From: Paramecium sonneborni
Taxonomy: Eukaryota > Ciliophora > Oligohymenophorea > Peniculida > Parameciidae
Direction of reading: 5' to 3'
Length of the DNA stretch: 64,000 bases
NCBI GenBank assembly: GCA_905182985.1
Contig: CAJJDN010000085.1
Location: forward strand, 193,296 to 257,295
Shown: positions 38,837 through 53,810 of the stretch, one piece after another
How the letters are laid out: every line of letters begins with the position of its first letter
How positions within the stretch are numbered: the first letter of the stretch is position 1
Notes under the pieces: generated by a model
The model's input: only the letters and a program-made list of their open reading frames with translations
Told to the model about the DNA's origin: nothing
Databases searched by the model: none
Translations under genes and position numbers: made by a program

Positions 38837-40066
38837 TCAAACAATTGTTTAATGAACCGAATTTCTTGGTTAAAATTTGGAATTTTTAAAGCATAATTGA
38901 TTATATTCCTGGGTTTCACTTTTTTTTAATTTTGAATTCTTTCTTATTATTTGAGATAATTGAATTTGAAAATCTTTTTTTAAAACTTTAAAAGTAGGAA
39001 TTGCACTAATATGAGGAGATTCATGATCAACTTATAATTCATCTAAATGCTTTTCGATTTCATTAATTTCCTTTTAAAATAAATTATTGCATCTTTCAGT
39101 ACTTGTAGTAGTTGTAGAACCTTAAATAGATTTAGTTTTAGTCAATTATTATTGATCTAATTAAATATTTTGACATTAAAAATAAGGATGAGATAAAGCT
39201 GCTTCTGCACTTATTCTTTTTTCAGGATCAATTTCAAGAAGATTAATCAAAAGATCCTTTTCTTCATTTGAGAGTTTATATAATTGAAGAATTTTAAAAT
39301 CTATATTGCAAATTTTGTTCATTCTCAAGATTTCATTTGAAGTTTTTCCAGGAAATAAATCTCTACTTGTAACTCTATAAAAAATGAAATAAAATATTTA
39401 TACAATTTAAAGAAAATACATCCAACACTAAAAAGATCAACTTTTTCATTATAACTATCTTTGAATTTTTCTGGAGCTGCATAACCAGGAGTTCCACATA
39501 CTCTTAATTCCTATGATGGATCTATATAAACTGCTAAATGAAATTCTGTTAATTTTAATCCTTCTATGGAATCTTTATTTTTGAATACTATATTAGTTGG
39601 TTTAATATCTCTATGCATAATATTTCTAGAATGGATATCTCTCACAGCAATAATCAATTACTTTATGATACTGATATTTATAATTACTTTCATAATAATT
39701 AATATTTAAGTTCTGTTTAATGCAACATTCATTATTAATTCATATAAATTTACACCTTCTAAATACTCCTAAATTAAATAAACAGTATTTTCTCCATTAA
39801 ATACTTCATGCAAATGTTGAACATAATCAGATTTAATATTTGTTAAACAAGATATTTCATTATGAATTCGAGTCTTGAGTAAAATATGGTATAAATACAA
39901 TTGAATCTTCAAATTAATTTTTAGCAATACATTTTATTTCATATGAATTACTATTTATTCTGTCTATGCATAAATATACCTAAATTTTTGAATGAATTAC
40001 TTCATCAAAATTTCCTTCTCCTAATTATTACATTGGTTTGTAAAGATGTTAAACATGTTGAAACAT
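38837..40066 (-). CDS. protein kinase-fold protein, likely pseudokinase
   Basis: About 382 aa with introns at 39874-39898, 39661-39687 (27 nt, in frame) and 39375-39403. The kinase fold is clear: EIKCIAKNQF with the usual lysine, YLIQEYLEGVNLYEL, MHRDIKPTN, CGTPGYAAPEKF, VDLFSVGCIFFKL and IDPEKRISAEAALSHPYF. Two key places are altered: the glycine loop is LGEGNFDEVIHSK rather than GxGxxGxV, and the magnesium loop DFG reads EFH (LTEFHLA). Loss of the DFG aspartate usually removes catalysis, so it is probably a pseudokinase or uses an unusual mechanism. A Thr/Ser-rich and basic tail follows. Without the 27-nt intron it would insert nine residues just before the conserved QLIIAVRDIH helix. Confidence 0.85.
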
Positions 40067-40719
40067 AATTTTATTTTTTATATTTTAACGTAGTTTAAAG
40101 AGATCTTCATGACCTGAGTGAAATTGTTTCTCAATATTATTCCATATTATGCTAAAACTTGCAAGTTAGTTCATTTGATTTAAGTGCCATGAGATTGTGT
40201 TATGTAATTTTAAATCAATTATGTATTTAGGCTTTTTACCAATCTTTGTTATATTCAAGGCATACTTAATTAAGAGTAATCTTAGTTGGAAGCAATTTAA
40301 GAACATATTTCTAATCTAAAAATGTATGTTATCGGATGCAATTAAAGCTTAACTAAGACTCCATTAATTAAATAATAGATTTTTATATTTCATTCAATTA
40401 GAACAGACTTAGATTTTTTTTCTTATACTTTTATTAATCAAAATGAATGATTTCTAATAATTAAATTTATAAATTAGACACTTTCTATTTCTATATATCC
40501 ATTGCATGAAAATTAATGTACTAAATATTTATTTAGTTAGAAACAATTGCCTAATATATCAAAAACACCTTAAGCAAAAAGTTTCCATTCAATAGAGCAT
40601 CTTTTTAACTCGTCTTAAAAATAATCTAAATAATGTCATGATAATTCGTTAAAATCTTTTCATAACATAAGTAATGTCTCATTTATTCGAAATGATAAAC
40701 ATATAGTAAAACAAGATGT
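40067..40719. other. intergenic, no gene seen
   Basis: About 650 bases between divergent genes. Frames are short and no motif was recognised; promoters for both flanking genes probably lie here. Confidence 0.5.
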
Positions 40720-43700
40720 ATGATATAATTTAATTTTGTTTAGTAATATTATGCATCTCCATTGTTAAGTAAATCTCAAATATTTGAAGTTGAGAGATAA
40801 AGCAGACAGAGAAGAAATGAAGTGTATTCATAAATGTTAAGTGAAAATCCATTCAAATTTAATAATGATTCTTAAGAAGAAATAGTTTCTGAATATCCTC
40901 GAAGTACTTACAAAAATTTATGCAAATTTTAGAAGTATCATCGATTCATGTCAATTTATTTGATCTTAGAGATAAAGAAAAATTAGCATAATTATTGCAT
41001 GAAACTAGTGAATTTTCTGATAAAATATCCTAACATAATCCATAAACTAAACCAGCTAATGTTCTAATTTAAAGATAAGATGTCATAAAATTAGCTTAAT
41101 GGATAGATTATTAAATGAAAATAATTGTAGGAGATTCTAAACTGAAAGAAGAGAAGATGCTTATGTAATTAGAATAGGTATTCAATCAAAGTCTTAAAGA
41201 ATTAGTAAGAGAAATATCTATTGATTGTTTAGAAAAAGGGTAAGTATTTACTTTTAATTAGAGTATTATTGGAAAAAATCTGGAATTAATATGTAAACTT
41301 CAATAACATTGTTCTCTCTGTAAATCAGTAAGATAAAATAAATTAAGAAAAAGAATACTTAAATGAATTAAAATAAGTATTTTTATTATAAATTAGGTTC
41401 ATTAAACTTATTAATTATCTGTACAAGTTTATGAAGATAAAATTAAATTTTTAGAAAAATAAGTATAATTCTTATAATAAAAATACGAAGAAAAAGAAAT
41501 AGATTATGACAATCTAAATTCTAAATATTAACATATTATATAATTATTTGAAACTTTAAAATAAGAAAATTATGAACTCAAAAATAATTATTGTATTACT
41601 ATGAATTAAAATGAGCATTTAACCATTCAAACTAATTCTTTATTGAATGAAAATCAAAAAATATTAAAATAACTTAATGATAGAATTAATCATAGTCTCT
41701 AAAAATCAAAAAGAGGTCATAATATTTATGGGGAATTTGATGATAATAAATCAACTAGTTGTTTAGATTTATACACTATTATGGAAATTCATGTGAATAA
41801 ATAAACTTAAACTAATGTTGAAAAAATTTAACAATCTGCTTAAACTGATTATAGATATTTCAAATAAATTGGTATTCAATGTGAAATAATGGATTCGGAT
41901 GATTAACTTATTTCATCTCCTTAATCATCATTTAACAGGTAATATAATTATTATTATATTTGTAGAAATAATTCTAATCCCCCAAATTCAGAATTAAGAA
42001 AGATTAAAGAAATCAATTTTGCATTAGAAGAAAGAGTAAGAATTGAAATTAAAGTCTAAGATGAATTAAGGAAATAAAAACAATAAATTTAAAGAGAATT
42101 TGAGGTTTAAAAACTTAAAATTAATAATCAAGATGCATTAATACTTTAATTATAAAAAGATATAGATAATCTGTAATAACCATCAGAAAAGAAGCATGAT
42201 AATAAATAAAGAGAAATTACAATTGTTAGTATTGATCAGTAAAATACAGATTAATAAATGACTCTAGCTCCTTAATAAACTATTTTTTCTATAAAAACAA
42301 ATTAAAAAATTGAAATTTAAAATAAAATTCATTAAAATGTATCAGATATTAATAAATTATAATAAAAAAATAAATAATAATAAATTGAAGGTTCCAAATA
42401 AAATTAAATATAACCTTCTCAACAATTAAAACAAACAAACTCAGGATTAAATAAGGTGAATTCAGTTGAAAATAAAGAATCTAAAATTTAAGTTAAATCC
42501 ATCAAGAACTCTTCATAAATTATTCCAAGAAGATTATCATAAAATTCATTGCATTTTAGTAACTCACAAGAGTTAGATAAAAATTAAATTAATGAAGATC
42601 CTTTAACTAAAGTTATTAACGATTTTATGAATGATTCAAAAACTTCTCTAAATCATAGATCTAGTATTGTTTAACAGAGAAGACAAACTTAATAATAAAA
42701 CTATATTATGATTTAATAAGAAAAACAATGTAATATATTGTTGTATATCATTAGAATAAAAAAAAATAAAACTCAAAAAGGAAAACATTTATGTTGATGT
42801 TGCTTTAGCTTTTATAAGTTAATTACAATAAGATTTTAAATAAAATCCAGAATTAATTGAAAATACAACAACTTTATAAAATACATTAAAGTAAGTTTCC
42901 TTTTTTTACAAGGAAAGGTTGGAGTAAAAGTATCCACTATATGCAATTTGCTATGAATATTTTATGAATTAGTATGGATTAAAAAACGTTGCTGAATCAA
43001 AGATGACATAGTTTTGTTAAAGTTTAATATCTTACTCATCAAATAATAGAATTAAATTATTTGCAAGATTTCTACAGTTATATGATGGAATTTCCAATGA
43101 AGATCTAGATTTCTATATTTAATCATTATCAACCTTAGATGAGCATTCTAATCCTTTAAATCTTTTATATTGTAATTAAATCAACGATTGTGTCTGCATT
43201 TAGCAAATGAAAATTTAAAAATAACTTATGATTTTAAATGAAAAAGGATAAGAAATACTTGAATAACTTAAATAATATCAGAAAATAATTAAAGGAGAGA
43301 TTTATTTAGACTTAGATTAATATTATTTATTGTGTATAGAACAGTTTTAATACTTAAGAAAAATATAACAAGATAACTTTAATGAACTTTTTTAAGCAAT
43401 CGATATTGATGATAACAATATAATCAGTATTGAGGAATTTCAAATATTATTTCATTTAATTGAAGATTAAAATAACATTTTACATTATAAAAAACTATTC
43501 AAGAAAGAGAGTCAAAATAATGATGGATTAAACTTTTATCAATTTGGAATGTTTTGCATGCACAATAATTTATTTACTAAATAAAGGTAGGTTAATTTCT
43601 TTTTTTAAAGTTAAGTTAGCATTAATACAATTTATAACAATTGGAGTAGTTAGCGAAATCTTATTACCAGCAGACTGAAATAATCAAATAATTTTAATCA

Positions 43701-43916
43701 ATACTATTAGAATTTAATTCGGAAATTAGATAACGTAAAATTATAAAATCGAATTATTAGGCTTTAAAAAATAATCTAAGCTATGCTTGGAATTTGTGGA
43801 GAATCTTAGAGGAATAGTCTAAAAAAGTTTATCTGGATTCTATAATTATGAATGTAATAGCAAAAAATTTTAATATCATCACTGAAAAATATGAATATTT
43901 ATTCTCTAAAGATTGA
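40720..43916 (+). CDS. axonemal dynein light chain domain/EF-hand protein (AXDND1-like), 1,014 aa
   Basis: Six introns (40904-40932, 41240-41261, 41377-41396, 41939-41965, 42730-42754, 43587-43615) give exactly 1,015 codons. Residues about 95-200 resemble the axonemal dynein light chain (p28) domain: TKPANVLIQRQDVIKLAQWI, LKELVREISIDCLEKGVLLE, EKIWNQYVNF. A long coiled coil follows (ELRKIKEINFALEERVRIEI), then a Gln/Asn/Ser-rich linker. The C-terminal 300 residues look like an EF-hand module with a canonical loop DIDDNNIISIEE and YQFGMFCMHNN. Animal AXDND1 shares the dynein light-chain domain and coiled coil. The EF-hand part could mean a calcium-sensitive ciliary component. A tempting stop at 42795-42797 is removed by the 42730 intron, which then joins the EF-hand half in frame. 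Confidence 0.8.
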
Positions 43917-44738
43917 AATTTAAAAATAAGAATTTTAAGGAATTCATCATATTGTTAATAGAATTAATAATTTAAATTTATTTTTCAAAGTTTATGAATT
44001 GAAATTTTCATTTATCTTATTTTTTTGTCTACTAAGAATATGATTCAAATATCCATTTTTATTGTAAGATAATACTAATACTCAAGCCTTTTTTGATTTA
44101 TCAGAAAATTTTGAAACTGCATTTTTATGCTGTGATTTAAATTTCTTTTGTTTTATTTATTTATACTGTTACATATTCATCTTATTTCCATTATATTAAT
44201 TTCGTTTATTTTAAAATTATTGTTTTTTTACTACTAAATAGTGAGTTAAGCTAATTTGATTTAAAAGTAAATTTGTTTTTTTTTCATATTTTCCTTCTGT
44301 TGGTATTTGCATTGATAATTTATTGTGTGAATTGTTTTTTTAAATTATTTTAACAAAAAGTGTTACTTTCGTAAATTTTTGAAAAACTAATTTTTAAAAT
44401 ATATAAAATAATGCTATTTCATGTACTATCATATGCATATTTTATGTTATTATTTAGTTTAAATATTATTAAGATATTGAATTCTCATTCATTTAATTAT
44501 TATTTTTTTCTCTAAAGTAGATAATAATTTTATCACCTTTGTTTTGATGAGAAATAATTTAATTTGATTAACTATAACAGTTCCTTATTATTTTATTTTT
44601 TGAATTATTTACTCTATTTTAGACATCCTTTCTGTATTATTATATAAGGTATAATAAATTTTAAATGAGTCATCTTACAAACTAAGGGTTATAGTGGGTT
44701 TAAGTTTATTATAAATTTTAATTTTATTTGATAATTAA
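43917..44738. other. intergenic, very AT-rich
   Basis: About 820 bases with long T and A runs and no frame above chance. No RNA gene or repeat was recognised. Confidence 0.55.
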
Positions 44739-45449
44739 ATGAGTGGAAATAAGAAGATGGATGCTTTGATAAGCATGAAAGCTGAAATCTAAGCATAAAA
44801 AGAAGGATAAGAAAAAATTTAAAAACTATGTTTTGAAAATATCAACATAGGATAATTTACAAATGAAACAATAAAATTATTGTCAAAATATGATGATTTA
44901 AGTAATAATAATGAATAAAGAAAGCCTGTTTGGAATTTAATGATTGCAAATTATCGTCTTTGGATAATTTGATAGGATTTGAAAATCTAACAAAATTACG
45001 ATTATGCAATAATAATTTGGATAAGAATAGTATCCAACATATTATTTAGCATTTTCCAAAAGTGCAATACTTAGATATAAGCGGAAATAAAAAAATAAGC
45101 TAAGATGTATATTAATAAATTTGAATAAAAAAAGGATCTTAAAGTTTTGGTTTAACTAAAAGAATTATAACATTTAGTGTTTAATGAGAAAGAGACAAAT
45201 AGAGAGTAGTTGTTTGAATTAATTCCTTAATTGAATTATATAGATCATAAGGATAAGGATGGTAATGAAGTAGAAGATGAAGAAAATGAAGATGAAGATG
45301 AGGAGGATGATGATGATGAAGATGAAGAAGAATTTGATGAAGATTTAGAAGATGATGAAGATGATGATGATGATGATGATGAAGACTAAGCAGAAGAAGC
45401 AGAAGAATCTGAAGATGAATAGCCAGTTTAGAAAAAAAAGAAATTATGA
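44739..45449 (+). CDS. ANP32-type acidic leucine-rich protein
   Basis: 219 aa with introns at 44902-44924 and 45107-45134. ANP32 proteins are nuclear chaperone and PP2A-inhibitor proteins with an LRR cap and an acidic tail. Visible repeats: LTCLEFNDCKLSSLDNLIGF, ENLTKLRLCNNNLDKNSIQH, VQYLDISGNKKISQDV, DLKVLVQLKELQHLVFNEKE and the family cap TNREQLFELIPQLNYID. The C-terminal 70 residues are nearly all Asp/Glu, ending in a basic KKKKL that could be a nuclear signal. The intron phases place the D-x-K-V-L repeat exactly after Q-D-V, which supports the model. It ends 28 nt from the convergent kinase stop. Confidence 0.92.
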
Positions 45450-45477
45450 TGAGAAAATATTAAAAATAAATATAGAC

Positions 45478-47358
<1,881 letters not shown>

Positions 47359-47652
47359 TTAAAAGTTTTATATTACACGAGCTGGTGATAATATCTAACC
47401 ACTTCGTTGTCTCATTTATTGTTATCAAATAAAAAAAATATTATCATTCACTTTATTTTTAATAAAGTAAAAATAATCAGATTCAGTAGCATATTGTTTA
47501 AGATAAATAAATGAATAATTTTGATTCAAAATATTTCTTTATTTATAATTATCATAATGAAGATTGATACTTTAGATTATTGATTAATAAAATCATTAAG
47601 TTAACTAAAAATAAGAAATCCTATATAATTTTGATAATATTTCCAAAATATA

Positions 47653-49003
47653 TCAATTCATTCTAATTTAATATTCTCCATTCTACGTAATATATCTGAC
47701 CCATGGCAATGCATTATATCCACTTTTATCTTAAATCTTTAAATATCTAACTTAGAAACCAGAGACAGTAAAATAAGGAATTTCAAATGTGATATTGATA
47801 GGCATTTTCTAAAATTTATCCCTATTTGGTGATACAATTCTAGAATAGATGATATAAATATACGTTGGTAAATGAAATACAGCATTCATCATAAAATCTC
47901 TTTAACCTCCAAATTATTTAATACTCCAACACATAGCTTCTTTTTCAGGCATATAATTAACAGAACCATGTGCAGTTCTAAATTAAGGTTATTCTGCATC
48001 TTCAGGAACTGGAACGAAAATCTTATATTAAATAATAATTAATTACTTCGACATTATTAGCAGTACTTTTTGGTTTGAAATTTGATTTAGCTTTAACTAA
48101 AAATTCAATTTTAGTAGTTGATTTTCTCTCAATTAGTACATCAACTGAAAACAAAGGTTTTACTCTAATGTCTAGTCTATAAGAGATTAATTCAAAATCA
48201 CCATCAGGAGGTATAAATTGTATAACTCTTTCATTTTCAAATTTAGATAATCTCACACATTAATGAAACTTAATATCATCAAATTCAACTGCTCTTGCTC
48301 TAGCTTAACGACCTTATGCTTCAAAAAATGCTTTATCATTCAAACCTAATTTTAATTCAGGCATTCCACTTAACATACATTTCACTTATACTTATCCTAT
48401 AATCTCACTCTTTATTACATTTCCTTATTGACCTATTAGTATATTCAACTTTTCTATTACATCCAAAAAAACCTCATTCTTTTTATACTTTATTCCCTCC
48501 TTTCTCCAGGATATTTTGTTTGATACCAATGCAACTACATTAAAATTTGTTTATTCTGGTTATTTCTTCTCTTTCAATTAGAAACTCTCTGTTTTAATAA
48601 ATTCTTTCAAAATTTTAAATTCTGTCGTTTACGGATATCCATTATCTAACATTTCATCCAATAATTCATAAACAACTACAAAATTATCACGAATTGATTC
48701 TTCCTCTACATTTACAAAATATTCCTATAACACCTATACCAATCTGAATAAAAATGAAAAAATCATTAAACAATTTGCATTTTATGAACATACTGTCATA
48801 AATATTAAATTATTATGCCTTATAAATATATATGTGTATCCATCTTTATCTATCATCACAGGCTTCTAGGTATATTCATCAAACTCCAATAATTTTTTAT
48901 TAAATGTTTCATGAATATTTGCAGGCAATTCATTTCTATATTATCTTGTAATTAAAACTCTTCCTTTCTAATCCAAAATATAAATCGATGAAATTCCAAA
49001 CAT
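47653..49003 (-). CDS. clathrin adaptor medium (mu) subunit, AP-1-like
   Basis: 433 aa with introns at 48022-48046 and 47840-47863. AP mu subunits recognise YxxPhi cargo signals in clathrin-coated vesicle formation at the trans-Golgi or endosomes. The N-terminal longin part reads [18 protein letters not shown] and [20 protein letters not shown]; then the mu homology domain: [55 protein letters not shown] segment, [36 protein letters not shown] and [17 protein letters not shown] near the end, closing with [18 protein letters not shown]. Length and all these blocks match AP-1 mu; the TANNVE-x-F/H-VPVP block favours AP-1 over AP-2. This is a very firm call. The divergent kinase gene starts 127 nt away. 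Confidence 0.95.
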
Positions 49004-49130
49004 TAATAATAATAATAAAACACGTCTAATTAAAATTATTTGTATATATGCAATAATATCTAGGCTCGTCAAAATTAAAAAATTATAAAACATTAAACGA
49101 TATGAATTTATTATATTTTATTTGCATTTC

Positions 49131-50699
49131 ATGTATTAATAAAATTTGCCATTCGAATTCAAAGGATCCAAAGAGGAAATTTATATCTGCTAATAATTAA
49201 TTGCCTCAGGTTCTGAGGGTTAAGTTTATAAAGGTATCAGAAAGGATTAACCATAATTATATTTAGCAATCAAATTCTCATTCGATACAAGTAATGATGA
49301 ATTACAATTTTTATATAAGCTTTAAAAAAAATAATAAACTGATAATCCATTTAAACATATAATTAAATACTTTGATGTTATACAAGATCCTAAGTTTTTG
49401 AATAATTAAGAATAACTATTTAAAAAGTATTGTTTCATAATGGAATTGGGAGAAAAAAACTTACTTGAAGAAGTCATATAAACAAATAATTACTCAGAAA
49501 ATTAAAAAATTGAAATTATTTATTAAATTGCTGTTGGAATTCAAGAACTTCATAGTGTAAAACAATTTCATAGAGATATTAAACCTGAAAATATTATTAA
49601 AATTGGTGATGCATGGAAATTATGTGATTTTGGGTTTCTAAAACATTAAATCAGCTAAAATAAAACTCAAAATGTTGGTACACCCTATTATATTGCTCCA
49701 GAAGTCTTTAAATAAGATTCTGAAAACTTTATTAACTATGATTAAAAAATAGATGTATGGTCATTAGGTTGTATAATTTACGAAATCATTACAGGATAAT
49801 TATTTTTTTCTGGAAATTCAATGTAAGAAATATAAAAATAAATTTAAAATTATTGTTCCATTTAAAAATTTAATCCTTTAAATTAAAACACTGATTAAAG
49901 ATTCAAAAATATTACTAATCCAAAATTATAACTATTATGCAAAGGAATGATAACTGTGGATTCTTAAAAAAGATATGATATTCTTCAAGTTTTATAAAAA
50001 CTTTCAGAACTTAGATAAATACCTTTTACTAATGTCATGCAATTTCCACTTTATTAATAATTTTAATAAACCTGCTCTAATTAAGTAAGTTAAAACTTTT
50101 AAGGATTACAAAATACTTTCTAATAATAGATCTATCCTCAAAATATGTAAACATTAAAAACAATTGATAACAAGTTTTAAAATTCATAAAATTTTACAAA
50201 CAATCCTAAAATATAGACTTTACCAGCTATGAACCATTTATTTTATAATAATGTTTAAAATCAGTAAAATACCTAATATTCTAAACAAATTAGCTTCTCA
50301 AATTAAAAATAAACAACTTAATAATAATTTCCTTAGTTTCAACAGAATAATCTTAACAACTTTTAAAACAATCAATAAATTGAATTCTAATATGGTGAAA
50401 ACATAGATAGTTTAGATATGAAGAAAGATAATAATCAAATTATTGAATAATAGAAAATAATATTAAAATAATAATTTTTCGAACTCTTGTCAAAATCTCT
50501 TGATAAAGTAATTAAAATAGAATACAAGAAAGAAATTTAACAATTTTTCGATTCATCAAATGATCCCATCACTAATTATATCAATAATCTGGATGATAAA
50601 TAGGATAAGTAACAAATAGAATTTATAGCTGAGAAGCTCACTTAGTTTATTAAAAAAAGAGTTGATATGGTATTGTAATAAGGGTAAGGAAATAAATGA
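49131..50699 (+). CDS. serine/threonine protein kinase with long Gln/Asn-rich tail
   Basis: 522 aa, intronless as modelled. Kinase domain at residues 15-270: ASGSEGQVYKGI, LAIKFSFDTS, FIMELGEKNLLEEVI, FHRDIKPENI, LCDFGFLK, VGTPYYIAPEVF and VWSLGCIIYEIITGQLFF, with RYDILQVLQ in the last helix. The catalytic residues are present; the glycine loop is ASGSEGQV. The second half is rich in Gln, Asn, Phe and Thr with no fold visible until a helical end (LKQQFFELLSKSLDKVIKIE, then FIKKRVDMVL). An alternative model uses a 33-nt intron at 50684-50716 to extend to 50825, but that extension would lie antisense on the next gene's coding sequence, so the TGA at 50697-50699 is preferred. Family beyond kinase not determined. 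Confidence 0.85.
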
Positions 50700-50740
50700 A
50701 TTGTTATAATCTTAAGTTTAAAATTATAATAATATTTAAT

Positions 50741-53026
50741 TCAAAATCCTTATTTAACTATTTAACCAGCTTTTGATAAATTTGCTGATGATTTCTTACT
50801 TAAAATTGACATCAATTCATTTTGAAGGGATACTGATAGATTGTTTTTCTAAGGCGGAGATGAATCAGTTCTAAATTTATTGATTGATTATTCATCAGAT
50901 TACTGTAAATAAATTTATTATTATTGAGTTGTTGAAATATTAACTTTTTCTGATAATTCTTATTCTAATTATTGCACATATTCATCCAATTAATACACTC
51001 TAGTTTATAAGGAACTTAATTATTATTTATAATAATCAATTTAACTTCCAACAGAATTTTTTCTTATTATATCTTCCTTCGCAAAATTTAAAATCTGATA
51101 GTAATTTTACGAATTGATAGATCTTCCTTGATATTTCACATCATATTTATTTATTTAGAATTTCAATTCTTTTATCATTTTGTTAACTATATTGAAATCT
51201 ATTTATTTTCCCTCTTCTATTTCATGAAATATTGGTATGAATTTTTCAAAGGTTTAATCAATAACTTCATTATCTTCAAATTCTAGACTTACTACTTCAT
51301 CTTTAATATATAAGGCTTTTTTAAGTTTTTTGATAAAAATGATTGCATAAGTTACTTTTCTAAATCTTATATAAACATTGTGATTTCTTGCCTTGAATTC
51401 ATTTCTAAGCATTATAAAATAGTGAAGATAATTAGAATATTAAATAAATTGTGAGAATAAAAATTAGTTTTTCTTATTTTTCAGTATATGAGATAATAAA
51501 CTATAGCTTAAAGCTACTTTATTTTAAGAAATTGCCTTTCTCAAAAGCAGCTCTTCAAATTCTAATTGAAGTTATTAATATTAATTATTTAGTTCTTCAA
51601 ATTCCTATGCTAAATCTTATTTTTATTGTAAAAATTACTAGTTCAATTTTTCTTTTTCTAAAATTTATTAATCATATTGATGAAATTATTCCATAAGTTG
51701 ATTTATATATTAATTATCTTTTTAAGCTTTTAGATTTTATTGTTAAAGTGCATCCTATAATTGATTGATTTTATCTTCCTATTATTCTATTATAATTTAA
51801 TGTTCTAGCTATAATTAATCTTTTGCTTTAATGTGTTCAGAATTCAATTATTCTATTTTATATCTAAGCTATTCACCTACTTTATGCATTTCTTATATAT
51901 TTTTACAAACCTATTCATTTTCATCTTTTAGTTAAGTATTAGTAGATATTAAACTTTGAATAATTTCTTTAATATCAATAAAGAATTCTTCAATTTATAT
52001 TTAATTGTAACTATACTTTTTCTTTTTTTTAGGAACTGATTTACGACTAGAGGCAGAAGATGACTTTCTTCCTTCATATAATCTTTCATAAACATTCGAT
52101 TTTTTTTTAACAACCAAACATTCTGCAATAGTTTCATCAATTTATTATTAGATATAGTTAAATAGTTTAGAAAATTCTTTATTTTATTAATCCAATTAAT
52201 TTGAGTACTCTTTTTATTATTTATAATGATCATTTAAACTTTCACATTCTTTTCTTAGTTTTTCATTTGCTCTATTCATTTCATCAAATTATAAAGCTTA
52301 ATTCTTCTCACATTCCATAGCAGTCTGAACTTAAATATTAAATTATTCATTTAATGACTAATTTTTCTTTTCTAAATCTTCAAATTATATTTTCATATAT
52401 TTCAATTCAACTAATTCCTAATGTTATTATTCTAATCTCTATCTATAATCCTCTAATTCTTATTTTAATAAATCATTTTCTGTTTCCAATTGTTTTAGCA
52501 TATTCATTATACTATTTTCAAACTTATTTTTTTCATTTGATACTTATTTCAATTATTATTCTGCTTCTTATTTTTCTTTTTTTAAAATTGAATTTTTCTT
52601 TGTTAATTATTATAATTCTTCTTCTAATCCTTTTACTGCATCTTTTATTAATTAAATCTATTCAGTTACTTCTTATTAAGCCATTTACTTTGATTATATT
52701 TCCTAACTTTAAAATTTCACTTTTTCCAAAAGCTCTTAATTCTTATCTTATACTTCCTTCAATGCAACCAACAATTATTAATTAAATTATTGCAATTACT
52801 TTGTTTTTTTCTATTAATTATCAAACATTTAATCATGTTCTTCTTAAAGTATTGCAAATTATCGATCACCATACTCTTTTTATTTAATTGCTTAACTTAA
52901 TTATTCTTCTAATTCTTGTAATCTTTCTTACAGTATATTAATTGTTTAGTCTTTAATCTAAACATCATTACTTAATAACTTAATTCTAGTATAGCTTTCT
53001 TAAATTGCTTAAACACTGTCGTTCAT
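50741..53026 (-). CDS. long coiled-coil protein, 761 aa
   Basis: A single intronless frame of 762 codons. Residues 1-470 and about 500-600 are heptad-rich coiled coil (Glu, Lys, Gln, Leu, Asn), broken by a basic Ser-rich patch with GRKSSSASSRKSVPKKKKK-like composition around residue 330. After residue 600 a more globular part occurs (HYFIMLRNEFKARNHNVYIR, VTYAIIFIKKLKKALYIKDE), then a Gln-rich stretch and a Ser/Lys C-terminus. The size, composition and lack of membrane or signal segments suggest a cytoskeletal, cortical or basal-body protein; no family is recognised. Its stop lies 41 nt from the convergent kinase stop and its start 40 nt from TVP23. Confidence 0.82.
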
Positions 53027-53066
53027 ACTTAAATTTAAAATTATTATAAAAAATAATAATCTAATC

Positions 53067-53788
53067 TCATTTCAAAATCATCCCTACTATATTCAAACCA
53101 CTCCTTGCCATCTCTCTTTTTAATTCTTATAACTTTCTCTTATGATCACCTCTACATTTATAAAATCCATGTAAATTTACACCAGATGATAATAGGCATA
53201 TCAATGACAATGGCAACTTAATATATATATAATCTATATTCATTACCCAATAAGTTTTTAATCCAAGAAAGTCTCCTAAAAATATCACAGCCCAAAATAT
53301 ATTTCCATAAACAATACACGCCCAAAAAAAGCATTAATCTACTTTTTTATTCTTTTCTTATGTTTAAGTTTAAACATTCCATTGTTCCCCTTTTATTTCA
53401 ATCCACCAACTTAACCCAACCAATTGTTTTCCAAAATAATTCTTCATCAAAATAAACTGAATTAATTATAATAATCCAACTAACACATATGTGTTTAACA
53501 TATCCTCTAAAACAATAAAGCTCAATCCTGGTAGCCCTGTTAGTATAACAGCAGCTATACAAATTATAGGATGAGCAGCTTCTGTTATATCATATTATTG
53601 GACTAAAAGATCTTTCTTATTTAATTAGTCGTTTAATTTACATTAGCTACTTCTATTTCTTCTTCTTGTTGATTATTTTAATAAACTGAATCATATTTGT
53701 CAACAGTAAGATCTAAATCAGGCTCTATATGATCTGTAACTCTTTTAGGTTATATGTCTATCTTAAAGTCTAACTATGTTGATTCCAT
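53067..53788 (-). CDS. TVP23: Golgi membrane protein TVP23 (FAM18)
   Basis: 231 aa with one intron (53616-53641). TVP23/FAM18 proteins are four-helix membrane proteins of the late Golgi. After a 75-residue polar N-terminus come AAHPIICIAAVILTGL-type helix 1 (preceded by ITEAAHP), NTYVLVGLLQLIQFILMKNY with the family motif NYFGKQLVGLSWWIEIKGEQ, FFWACIVYGNIFWAVIFLGD and IYIKLPLSLICLLSSGVNLH followed by GFYKCRGDHKRKL. The KN-x-x-G-x-x-LVGL-x-WW block and the terminal GY/FxKC are diagnostic. It sits 22 nt downstream of the endoglycoceramidase-like stop on the same strand. Confidence 0.9.
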
Positions 53789-53810
53789 TAAATATTATTT
53801 ATTTTAAATT

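Noticed and set aside
42787..42797. TGA at 42795-42797 as the end of the dynein-light-chain-domain gene
   Set aside because: A 25-nt GT-AG intron at 42730-42754 removes it and joins the EF-hand part with a total length divisible by three.
50684..50825. Extension of the 49131 kinase through a 33-nt intron to TGA 50823-50825
   Set aside because: It would overlap the last 85 coding bases of the convergent coiled-coil gene, and the shorter stop at 50697 is adequate.
52354..52785. 143-aa plus-strand hydrophobic ORF
   Set aside because: Antisense shadow of the coiled-coil gene at 50741-53026; Glu/Gln/Lys codons read as Leu/Ile on the other strand.
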